From Takakia lepidozioides (taxonomy: Eukaryota; Streptophyta; Takakiopsida; Takakiales; Takakiaceae), in NCBI GenBank assembly GCA_030704615.1, contig CM060731.1:10292001-10356000 (forward strand): a stretch of DNA of 64,000 bases, in the 5' to 3' direction. Position numbers and translations under genes: made by a program. Below are positions 34,206-44,616 of the stretch, in pieces (positions within the stretch are counted from its first letter, which is position 1; each line of letters opens with the position of its first letter). Below the pieces are notes generated by a model that was not told where the DNA came from, ran no database searches, and saw nothing but the letters and a program-made list of their open reading frames with translations.

Positions 34206-36235
34206 GGCGCCGCCGTGGCAGTCTTGACCCTCAAATCCGAGGATCCCTCCGGCACTACACCTCCTACTATCTCCGCAGAAGATGAAGTAACCTCCCCACT
34301 CTCACAGAGTGTAGCTGCCAGCCTGAACACCTCAGCTGGTCTTACCCCCGGCGTCGCAATCATGGTAGCCGAGAACAATGGAGCCTGGCACACAGATGTG
34401 GCCGCTCCTAGCAGCACACTAGCTGCCGTAGCCTTGGCAACACTAGGTAGTGGTGCTACCCGTGTAGCTCTTCCCAATGGCATAGTAACCTCCGCCTCGG
34501 TAACAGTCGGGCGAGAACTAGGTGCCATGGATGGCGTCGACACTGTCTCCGCCAATGTGAATGACTGAGGAAGCCTAGCCTGACGGCTTGCCTCCCCACG
34601 CTGTGGATCCAACTCCACCTCTGCACCTCGTGGCTCAGGAACTCGTGATGCTCCTCGAGTCACGGCTGCAGCAGACTCCACCTGCACTAGTGGTAGTGCT
34701 GCTCCACACATGAATCCCATGCCTCCCATATCTCCTCCCTCAGGAGCAGGAGGTGGACCATCCGGCCTTAGAGCCGGTACCACCTGAGCTGTAGCCATGG
34801 CAGCGAGCCTCTGCTCTAGCTGCTGAAGCCGGTTGGCCATGCCTTGGTCAACACCCTGACCTCCGCGTCCTTGGCCACGTTGAGCTTGCCCTTGGCCTGC
34901 ACCTTGTGGCTGGCCACCTCGTCCTCTCTGGGCTGCTCCCCTCGCCCCCGGCCACCATTGTTCCCTTGGAACTGGCCTGGGCGCAACTCAGGATGCAAAC
35001 TATAACACTGGGCCTCTCCATGCCCGTGCTTGCCACAATGCCCACACTGTAACTGTGCAGGCTGTGCATGTGCCGGCCCTTGCCTCCCTTGGACAATCCT
35101 TCTTGACATGGGGTCCTCCACATGTCCAGCACACCACATCCGCCCGTTGTTGGCCAGCAAATGAAGGGAGAGACCCCTGCATCTGAGGTCCTCTCTGCCC
35201 TTCCCTGAGCTTCACCTGAGCCCCCTTGTTGCCTTGAGCACGTTGAGGTAGTGGTTGGCTAGGAGCACCACTACCCCGTGGTGTCTCCTTAGCAAATCCC
35301 ACCATGACCACTCGTTCCTCCACCATGTTGAGCTCTATCCGCTCTGCCAGCAAAAACACATTTGCTAAGGTGGGTTGGGCCGCTTGTAGGAGAGTTGCAT
35401 CCCACACCCTTCTCCTCAGCTCCTTGTCCAATATCCCATACCAGAATTGGACTGCCTGAGCTTCCGTAACCCCTTGGGTTACATTTATCAAGCGCCTCAT
35501 GCGAGTGAAAGCCTCCCTCAAGCTCTCGGTCGGCTTCCGTTGGAACTCTTGCAAGCTCCGCAACTTCTCTGTCCTCACCCCTTGGTAGTTCCCTCTCAAC
35601 TCTTCAAAGAACTCCACAACAGGGTTGAAGGCAGGCACGGGTGCTAGTGCTGGTGCGGTGGTGGCTTGGGTGGACGTCGTAGCTACTGTACCACCAGTCC
35701 CACTGCTGCTTGCTGAAGCTGCCGGTGCAGCCCTCGTAGCTCTAGTGCCCCTAGTGATGGAGACATAGTCGGGTGACCAGTACATCCTCCACTCCTCGAT
35801 CTCAACCTCATGCCCCCGCCTGAACTCATGGTAATCATCCATAGGCGGCCCCTCAAGGTGCTGAAACAGCCCTTTCCATGCCATGAAAGGCGTAAATAGT
35901 TGTGGATTGCGCATTTGCTGCAAATCACACCAACTATCAAACTCTTGGATAAAATCATCCAACTCGATGGTGCCCACCGCCCCAGAGTACCTTCGTGGCC
36001 CCTTGGTAGCTCCATACATCTCCTCCATTGTGTCCCACAACAATGGCAAAGAAGCGACTTGCACCGCCGGTATGAGCCCTCCTGATTCACAATCCGAATC
36101 AGAACCTTCCGTGGAAGACACAGGAGGTGAAGGTGGCCTAAACCGCACACCTCGTCTCGTGTACCCACTAGTATCGCTAGTGCTCGAACCGGCACTGTCC
36201 CCAGCAACTAGTGGCACCTCCGTGTTGACACTCAA
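34181..36235 (-). pseudogene. retrotransposon gag with two zinc knuckles
   Basis: Structural protein that packages element RNA. Start ATG 36235, 411 codons in the first frame: a retrotransposon gag domain (RSLQEFQRKPTESLREAFTR, then VQFWYGILDKELRRRVWD) and a first knuckle (CWTCGGPHVKKDC, one residue shorter than CX2CX4HX4C). The second knuckle (CGHCGKHGHGEAQC, canonical) is in another frame (34816-35160). From about 34930 the first frame resumes with an RG/QG-rich stretch and a coiled segment (MANRLQQLEQRLAAMATAQ), ending at 34181. Two compensating shifts, near 35.07 kb and 34.94 kb, bracket the second knuckle; both lie in G/C-rich repeats where slippage or sequencing error is likely. Confidence 0.8.
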
Positions 36236-36539
36236 CCGGTCATGAACATGTCCCTAACCCCCTCTCCACAAGGTAACCGGGTAGAGAACCTGTTGCGGCT
36301 TATGGTTTGGAATACTAAGTTCCTAACATAGCCTACACCTGAACTTGCATGACCATGGGAATATCATGAAGATACTCCTCAAACCGCCCTCCACGAGCTT
36401 CAAAATTCGGCCTTCCAGACCACATGCCAGTCCTTAGTCCACCAGTGCCTCCACGAGTCAGCACAGGCCGTCCACAGGTCAACACGGGCCACCACAGACC
36501 AGCACAGGCCCACACAGCTCACTGGTCACAGCCGTCACA

Positions 36540-38428
36540 GTCCCACAGGCCACTGGGCACAGCCTGTCGCAGCCCCTCACAACCTGTCACAGCCTCAAAG
36601 GCCTCAGGCACGGCCTGTCACAGCCCCTCACAGCCCCTCACAGCCCGTCACAGCCCCAAAGGCTATGGGCACGGCCTGTCACAGCCCCTCACAGCCCGTC
36701 ACAGCCCCAAAGGCCTCAGGCACGGCCTGTCACAGCCCCTCACAGCCCGTCACAGCCCCAAAGGCCATGGGCACGGCCTGTCACAGCCCCTCACAGCCCG
36801 TCACAGCCTCACAGGGCACAGGGCACAGCCTCTCACAGCCCATCACAGCCCATCACAGCCCGTCACAGCCTCAAAGGCCTCAGGCACGGCCTGTCACAGC
36901 CCCTCACAGCCCCTCACAGCCTCAAAGGCCTCAGGCACGGCCTGTCACAGCCCCTCACAGCCCGTCACAGCCCCAAAGGCCATGGGCACGGCCTGTCACA
37001 GCCCCTCACAGCCCGTCACAACCCCAAAGGCCATGGGCACGGCCTGTCACAACCCCTCACAGCCCGTCACAGCCCCAAAGGCCTCAGGCACGGCCTGTCA
37101 CAGCCCCTCACAGCTCGTCACAGCCTCAAAGGCCTCAGGCACGGCCTGTCACAGCCCCGCACAGCCCGTCACAGCCCCAAAGGCCACTGGGCACAGCCTG
37201 TCACAGCCTGACACAGCCCGTCACAGCCCCACAGGGCACAGGGCACAGCCTGTCACAGCCCATCACAGCCTCAAAGGCCTCAGGCACGGCCTGTCACAGC
37301 CCCTCACAGCCCGTCACAGCCCCAAAGGCCATGGGCACGGCCTGTCACAGCCCCTCACAGCCCGTCACAGCCCCAAAGGCCATGGGCACGGCCTATCACA
37401 GCCCCTCACAGCCCGTCACAGCCTCAAAGGCCTCAGGCACGGCCTGTCACAGCCCCTCACAGCCCGTCACAGCCCCAAAGGCCTCAGGCACGGCCTGTCA
37501 CAGCCCCTCACAGCCCCAAAGGCCATGTGCACGGCCTGTCACAGCCCCTCACAGCCCGTCACAGCCCCAAAGGCCTCAGGCACGGCCTGTCACAGCCCCT
37601 CACAGCCCCAAAGGCCATGTGCACGGCCTGTCACAGCCCCTCACAGCCCGTCACAGCCCCAAAGGCCTCAGGCACGGCCTGTCACAGCCCCTCACAGTCC
37701 GTCACAGCCCCAAAGGCCTCAGGCACGGCCTGTCACAGCCCCTCACAGCCCGTCACAGCCTCAAAGGCCTCAGGCACGGCCTGTCACAGCCCCTCACAGC
37801 CCGTCACAGCCTCAAAGGCCTCAGGCACGGCCTGTCACAGCCCCTCACAGCCCATCACAGCCCCAAAGGCCATGGGCACAGCCTGTCACAGCCCGTCACA
37901 GCCCCGAAGGCCATGGGCACAGCCTGTCACAGCCCGTCACAGCCCCACAGGCCTCAGGGCACAGCCTGTCACAGCCCCGCACAGCCCGTCACAGCCCTAA
38001 AGGCCACTGGGCACAGCCTGTCACAGCCTGACACAGCCCGTCACAGCCCCACAGGGCACAGGGCACAGCCTGTCACAGCCCATCACAGCCTCAAAGGCCT
38101 CAGGCACGGCCTGTCACAGCCTGTCACAGCCCATCACAGCCCCAAAGGCCATGGGCACAGCCTGTCACAGCCCGTCACAGCCCCACAGGCCTCAGGCACG
38201 GCCTGTCACAGCCCATCACAGCCCCAAAGGCCATGGGCACAGCCCGTCACAGCCCCACAGGCCTCAGGGCACAGCCTGTCACAGCCCCGCACAGCCCGTC
38301 ACAGCCCCAAAGGCCACTGGGCACAGCCTGTCACAGCCTGACACAGCCCGTCACAGCCCCACAGGGCACAGGGCACAGCCTGTCACAGCCCATCACAGCT
38401 TGCCATAGCCTGTCACAGCCCCTCACAC
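36540..38428. repeat. 51-bp satellite array in the retrotransposon leader
   Basis: About 35 units of a 51-bp repeat (ggcacggcctgtcacagccc, then two more tcacagccc blocks, then aaaggcc(t/a)(c/t)). Each unit is itself built from 10-bp words TCACAGCCC(C/G). Variants alternate (AAAGGCCTCAGG, AAAGGCCATGGG, AAAGGCCACTGGG, ACAGGGCACAGGG), which suggests higher-order homogenisation. Because 51 is a multiple of three the plus strand has open frames of over 500 codons without stops; they read as SQPVTAPKA-type repeats antisense to the element and I do not regard them as genes. The array lies between gag and the 5' terminal repeat. Confidence 0.93.
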
Positions 38429-38639
38429 ATGGCCGCTCTGGCAGTTTAGCCATTTCTCCAAGGGGTTTAGCCACGCCAAGCTAGGGTTTGTGTCTCTTGG
38501 ACTCTAGGCTTCTTTCCACCGAGCTATGGTGGCTGTGAGGAAACCAGCAAGGTATCCTTGCTCTTTCGGCTCCCACACACCACCATAGTAGCCCTAAGCC
38601 ATGAGGTGGTTGCCACAAACCAAGCCTTCTTTCTCACTT

Positions 38640-39850
38640 AGCCTCCCCAAACACGCCACTAAACTCAATGGCAAACAACCAAGCCCTGCTGGTTCCCAGC
38701 CCTTGTGAGCACTCATTCAAGCACTCCCCTCATTGGCCATAGCATCTGTCTTAGAGCCTATTCCAGCCCTCTACACCTGTTGCTTCAAGAGTTGCGCTCC
38801 CTTCAAGCTTGAAGTTGAAACCCCAACTCACATAGGCCCTACAAGTGCTGTTCTTTCACTCCAAGTGGAAACCAGCCCTAGACCTTCCGTTCTAGCTCTC
38901 TAAGCTTGAAAACAAAGCCTCAATGGGCTGAAGGCATGCTCCACACATGCCCCACTCTCACCATAAGAGAATCAGCTCCTTTGCTTCATTTCTTGCACCA
39001 CAAACCTGATAATACAAGCTTCAGCAGGCTGAAAGCATGCTCTACATGCCCTACAGGGAAACCAGCCCCTTCCTTCCTTTCTTGCACTCCCACACCTAAA
39101 AGTGCAAGCCTTCACCAGGCTAATAGCATGCTCCACACATACATTGCCCTCACATAAGGGAAGTCAGCCCTTCCCTCTTCCTTGCTTGCCCTCCAAGCTT
39201 GAAAATGGAAGCTTCAATGAGCTGAATACATGCTCACACATGCAACCTCTTCACACAAGAGATATCAGCCCCCTATCTTGGCTCCTTGGCTCCTTGATGC
39301 TCTCTAAGACAAGACTAAGCACTCCATAGCCTTTGCCAAGCTCCTGAAACCTAAGGCTTACATTTCCAGCCACAAGACACTTCTCTTGTGGTGCAAGAAC
39401 TCTTCTTCCAAGCTCTGAAACCCTAGGTGCACATTCCATGGCCTTGCCGCACCTCTTAGCTCCTGTTCCAGCCCTGCTCTTGCCATGACAAGAGCCCTCT
39501 CAATGCTGAAGCTCGAGATTGAAACCCAATCTCACCATACTCCACAAAGTGCACTGATTTGCCCAAGCAAAATCAGCCCTTTCGCTTGGTCTTGCAATCC
39601 TTCACACAAATGAAAGCTCGCATTCCCAAGCCAGTTCTCAGCTTTGCCACAAAGCCACTATAACCTGCTCTTGACTGGTCCTCTCCCAATCGTGCTTGCT
39701 CATGCATGTACACAATCTGGAACCATCAAGGTGCTCTGGAATTACCTGCAGCATGGTGCTTTCATCTCTGAAGCTGAAAGATCAAATGCCAAAGGTCTAC
39801 CACCTCGTAACCCACATCGCCTCTGCTTCTAACAACTAAGAGCTCCACGG
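38640..39850. repeat. degenerate ~100-bp tandem repeat array in the retrotransposon leader
   Basis: Successive blocks of roughly 90-105 bp share the order caagctt(gaaa), (g)ggctgaa, gcatgctc(ca)cacat, aagagaaatcagccc, cttcctttcttgcactcc. Clear units lie at about 38900, 39000, 39095 and 39195, with weaker ones to 39.85 kb. The repeats are much older than the 51-bp array because units differ at many positions. Function unknown. Confidence 0.6.
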
Positions 39851-39957
39851 TGCTCCTTGCATAACAACTTGGTTTCTCTCATTCTCAAGCAAAAACCACA
39901 AGTGCTACAACTAACTCGTATCCGGCACTCACAGATACGAGCTGATCTTTCTCGAGT

Positions 39958-40284
39958 GATAAAGAAGAAGAATACAAGCACAAGCTCATGCGAGCTCACA
40001 AAGCTGAAGCATAAACTCATGCATATATAACCTCATCACTCAAATACAAGTCAAGCCAAGTGCCCCCCCACGCCATGGGGAATCCACACTACGGCGCCAT
40101 AGCTAGGCGCGGTGAGGCTCAACTCGAGAAAGATGAGCCTCCCGCGCTTGCCGTGAAGATAACCACTCCAGGGCCTAAATCTGCCTTGACCCCTGGATTG
40201 ACACTTGGGCCAATCCCAAATGTCAATATGTAAAAGCTAGCTATTTCCTAGCTAGTTTCACACTAGTGGTAAAATAACTTGACA
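39958..40284 (-). repeat. 5' terminal repeat (shared part) of the retrotransposon
   Basis: 327 bp that match 28184-28509 with one substitution and one inserted C, both in a C-run (gtgcaccccacg against gtgccccccca). It begins, on the minus strand, TGTCAAG directly at the GATA target duplication. Promoter activity is expected here, but I see no TATA box that I would call. Confidence 0.8.
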
Positions 40285-40288
40285 GATA

Positions 40289-42920
40289 CTCTTGACACTC
40301 CTGTCCATATCATTAAGGGGCATGATTGTGAGCGGTCGCTCTTGGGTTGTTTCCATTTAAGAAAAGCTAATCTCCATGATTATGGAATATGTATATAGTA
40401 ATTTGTTCCGTAACATGCATTTTGATAATATTTGGCCACTATTCTTGTGACTATCATTGCATATGAGCGAAGACCAAAATATTTACTAAATTGTGGTATT
40501 TCCCTTCAGCAAACAAGCTACAAACAAGCTGCTAGTCGTGTATGGCTCATCCTTCTTTATGGTGGATTCTACTTTCATCCATATAATTCATCCATTTATT
40601 TCTCATAAGTTGTTCAATAACAAAAAAATACATATGGGAGTGTTACTTGGGGAAGGCACACCATGGATGTAGTTGTCCGCGATGAAGATGATGGACACAT
40701 GGGGAAGGCACAACAAGGGCTTTGCAAAATTTCTACGCTGATGTGTAGTCTCCTCTTTAGAAAAGGTAAGCAATTAAACAGAGAAATTTAAGGCAATGCA
40801 CATAGATACATGACATGGATATATGCAATATTGACCCCACAAATAGAGCTGGCTATCTGAAGTATCCATGCAAGTATTCCCTAAGCTTTTAAATGCAAGT
40901 TGCATGTTGCATTTGTAGTAAAGAATATGTACCTTTACGTCAAACATAACCTCAAATGGCTTCAACTTGATGTTGGTGGTGTTGAGGGTGTTGTCAATTG
41001 ACATTGTTGTATGTTTTCCAACTTGATCCTTCTTAACGGCTTGCCTACTTGCAATTAGCATGTCATGGTTTTAATCATGGTTAACTAGAATTACCTACTT
41101 CTAGTTAATTATGACATTTTGGATATTTATATTTGTATATGTGTGTTGGGATTTCATTTGGTTTCATATGCCAAGTGAGGTGACAACCAGTGTTGGTCTG
41201 GTATCTCGGTTTCGCCGGGTATCAACCCGGGCATCAACCCAGGTATCTCCTAACCTAACCTACCGTTCTATGTTCCGTAAACATTCGTTGTACCCTACTA
41301 GAAAGTTCTCGAGTTCCCTGGCGGCCCCCCAAACCCTAACAGGCGACGGTAAGGGTTCTCCTGTCCCCGCCATAGCTCGACTCGTCGCTGCAAATATGTT
41401 CGGGTATCATGCTGATATGCACATATAGACTATAGACATTATGATGCAGGGTTTCATGTATAATTGTATGGGGTTAGTATCCTATGAGATGAGCAGGTTT
41501 CCCTTGTGCTCATGCCACCCAATCTCTATGATGTATGAGGGCCAGTGTTTTTTTTCTTGGCGAAAAATCGCCAAATGGCGACCTCAAAAAATTAAAATGG
41601 AATATTCTTTCGTAAATTCCCAATTTTTTCATGGATGAAATCGCCAAATTTCTACAAAGATAAAATAATAATGGATGAATTTGCCAAATATGTATGATAT
41701 AAATGGATGAAAGTACACAAGAGGATGATTCTATCCAAATTTCAATGGATGAACAGAATATATAGCTATTTATTGTAAAATTGAATAGCCATTCGTGCTA
41801 TTTTTCAAATTCAAGAAAAAAAATCACTGATGAGGGCTATCAAAATGGCCATTTCAATATTGAATTTGAATTTGAATACTAGTAATCCACCTGTTGGAAG
41901 TCATTACAGTGTTCACCTTCCCACCGGAAGGCAGTAGCCCTATGGGGTCAAGTGACACCATAAGTTATGTTTGCTTCGGCAACGCGTCCACCTTTGAATA
42001 CTAGTAGCATTTTTATTTTTTTATTTAAAAAAAAACCATATCCGAGTTCATATTTCCAGGTTATTGACATTCAGATACCATTGCTCATCTCTGGATTGAT
42101 TTTTTTTTCTTAAACCACCTATGCATACCAAATTCATACTTGAAAAAATTAGGGGCTGCATTATTGGAAAACCTACCTGCCTTAAAAACAAATAGCATTG
42201 CATACCAGGACCCTTCTAGTATTTCCAATTCAAGATACCATACCAATACTAGTGACAACTCACTTCGGACATGAGGATACATTTTTCCCCTTATGAGGGT
42301 TGATGAGACACATTTTTTTATAGTGATAAGACATGAGAATTGAGAAAAGTGGAAGACAATGAAAACACTCAAAACATGAAAGCAATCACATTAAGAGGAA
42401 ACCTAGTCCCTCCAAGTGAAAATCCACTCTATCACATAAATTATGTTAAGTTAAGGGCACCTTTGCTAAAGGAATCCACCCTACAAAGCCCTCAACATAC
42501 TCCCTCTCAATACCTAGAGCTATATGGAGGTGAGAGAGGCATGGAAACGATGGTTAGGTGCGCAACAAGCGTCAACAGTTAGTGTGAAATAAAATATGGC
42601 GAATCATGCCCCATTTACAATTAACTTATGGTTTTCAGCTCAGTTTAGATTATAAGTACTAATTGAACATGAATAAAACGTGGAAACATATCTTAACAGT
42701 GTGAAACACATCCAAGTTTAAAGATAATTGGATTGAAAAGAAGCTAACAACTAGAGAGTGAACGATGAAGAATATTCAATGACCTGAAATAGTGGAGGAG
42801 TGAGAGTGAGAGTGAGAGTGAGGTGATAAGAGCGAGAGAAGAATGTGGCCCGTGGTATTGAAGGAGTGAGAGCAAGTGAGGGTTGAGGGTGGCCTGAGCA
42901 AAAAACATAGTGACGCTATG
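40289..42920 (+). repeat. tandem segment, copy 2, right part
   Basis: Resumes the segment interrupted by the retrotransposon: ctcttgacactcctgtcc matches 25202 onwards. Later blocks match 25265-25550 (at 40795-41060) and 25555-25880 (at 42575-42915). Extra sequence between them (41100-42570) includes the inverted-repeat partner of 26.5 kb. No gene is supported. Confidence 0.55.
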
Positions 42921-43454
42921 GTGTGAGCCTGCTCATGTTAACCTAGTTTAGTGGTATGAGTTATAATCTGGTTTAGTGGTCTTATGTTAGAGGCCCTATT
43001 GACCTACGTAACGATACCTAGAAATTCCGCCGGCGAAACCCCGATACCTTGATTTATTTCACTGGCAATACCCAAATACCTTGATTTATTTCTTTGGCAA
43101 AACCCGTTTGCCTCATTATATGAAATTGTTCAATTATTGTTTGGTATTTGTGTGTTTTGGATGGTGTTGGTTATTGTACTCTTTTTTTCCCTAATGTGTT
43201 ATTCTTTTATAGGACACCAAAGCTGTAAATGTGTGGAACTTGGAGCTTGTAGATATACATTATGGGTGCATATTTTGCATTGGGGTTTAGGGTTTAGGGA
43301 CAGAAATAGGGACAGAAACCCTATTACGTGCGGCGTGTCTCTATATCCGCCAATGTTTTATTCCATTTTGAAAACATATAACTCTTGTCACCGCAGTTTA
43401 AAAACATAAAACCCCCATGACCGTGGGTTGTGCTCCCGTGCTCATGATTGAAGA

Positions 43455-43664
43455 GTGGGTATTTTCCAAAGAATGGAATTTTTCAATTGGATACCCAAGG
43501 GTCATAAAGCGTTTGAAGGATTTAAAACGTCATTGATAACTGCACCTATACTTAAGATTGCAGACCCAAATCTACCTTTTGAGGATCACATTGATGCATA
43601 TAGGAGCTATGTTTTACCAAGATGGACATCATATTGCGTATGGAAATCAACCACTAAGGTGTAA
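43455..43664 (+). pseudogene. Ty3/gypsy RNase H fragment
   Basis: The frame reads KGHKAFEGFKTSLITAPILK, then IADPNLPFEDHIDAYRS, which is the junction of reverse transcriptase thumb and RNase H in Ty3/gypsy pol. Nothing else of the element is recognisable on either side, so it is a short relic unrelated to the 28-40 kb element. Confidence 0.6.
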
Positions 43665-44616
43665 TGAGCGCGAGCATCTACACAGCAACAGCGCACAAAT
43701 GAACACGGAGTCACTTAGGGGATGAAGCATGTGTTAAGTGAAAGTCGGGTGTGGCCGCCTACATTGTTTTCTCTTCAGCTGCAGCGGCATGATGAGATCG
43801 CATTGGACTGAAGTTTAGTCTCTGAACAAAAACCTCCTGTAGGTCTCTATAACCAGATCAGTCAGCTGGGCATATGTTAAAACTTCGCTGTAGCTATGTC
43901 CCAGGAGTGCAGATACTCAATACAATTTGGTAAGGGACGAAATGTCCAAAGGGGAATGTCAAGGGCATGCAGAGCTGAGGAAGGCAAGCATCACTCTACA
44001 GCTTGAAAGGACCAAAGCTACATGACCTACCCAGTACCTGCATGAGACACTTGCATGATTTATTTTCAGAAATCAAGCATGCAGGACAGCGCTGTCAAAC
44101 AAGAATAGATTTGATGCTGCTGCATGTCCAGATTTGCAACCAGCAAAGCACTAGTAATATTCCTCTATGATAAGTTAGGTTGCTGCTGTTTTTTTTTCCC
44201 TTTTGTGTAACTTTCTGGGCTTTACTCTGATGAAGGTAGCGTTAAAAGATAAAATGTAGCCCTAAATCCCAGCTTTCCAATCCTAGCATGCTGCCAGCAG
44301 ATCAAAACGAGATTTGTTATGAATTTTAGAAGTCATTCAAAGCAGCTTTTTTGGATGCCGGGCTACAGAATCTCGCTGCCCAGCTGCCCAAATTTGCATC
44401 CGTGGGCACTGTTTTAGGGAACACCTTGTGGTCCTAAATCAGGGTTTTGTCACCGGATCTCTCTTCTCTAGATGCTCGATTTGTGAGTTGATCTGTGGGT
44501 TGAAGGTGAACATATCATGCTGAAGATATCATGTCCGACACACCCCAAAATCAGGTGAGTCAAGGATTACCAAGCCGAGCCTCTACAAGCCCCTCATTCG
44601 AAATGAGATGGCCACG
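43665..44616. other. intergenic, no gene seen
   Basis: No domain-bearing open frame on either strand. It probably includes the 3' UTR of the gene ending at 44617. Homopolymer T occurs at about 44188-44200. Confidence 0.45.

Larger units (their letters stand above)
28040..40284 (-). mobile_element. Ty3/gypsy retrotransposon carrying a DNA methyltransferase and a PHD finger
   Basis: A 12,245-bp insertion flanked by GATA on both sides (28036-28039 and 40285-40288). Joined, the flanks restore the sequence seen uninterrupted at about 25183-25215. A 326/327-bp direct repeat lies at 28184-28509 and 39958-40284. Reading on the minus strand from the right: terminal repeat, long repeat-rich leader (36240-39957), gag, protease, cytosine-5 DNA methyltransferase, reverse transcriptase, RNase H, integrase, PHD finger, polypurine tract (28700-28710) and 3' terminal repeat. 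The RT-RNase H-integrase order is the Ty3/gypsy order. Coding frames are broken in about seven places by shifts and one TAG, so the copy looks non-autonomous as sequenced. C5 methyltransferases inside gypsy elements have been reported from dinoflagellates and charophyte algae. The PHD combination I do not know from the literature. Confidence 0.92.

Noticed and set aside
36424-38341. Plus-strand open frames of 535 and 558 codons
   Set aside because: They are a consequence of a 51-bp (17-codon) satellite that lacks stops. The protein would be a monotonous SQPVTAPKA-type repeat antisense to a retrotransposon leader, with no start context or domain.
36540-38428. Regular short repeats resembling a CRISPR array
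   Set aside because: The repeats are contiguous with no unique spacers, and the genome is eukaryotic. It is a satellite.
43280-43305. Interstitial telomere repeat
   Set aside because: Only about two copies of TTTAGGG; too short to mean anything.
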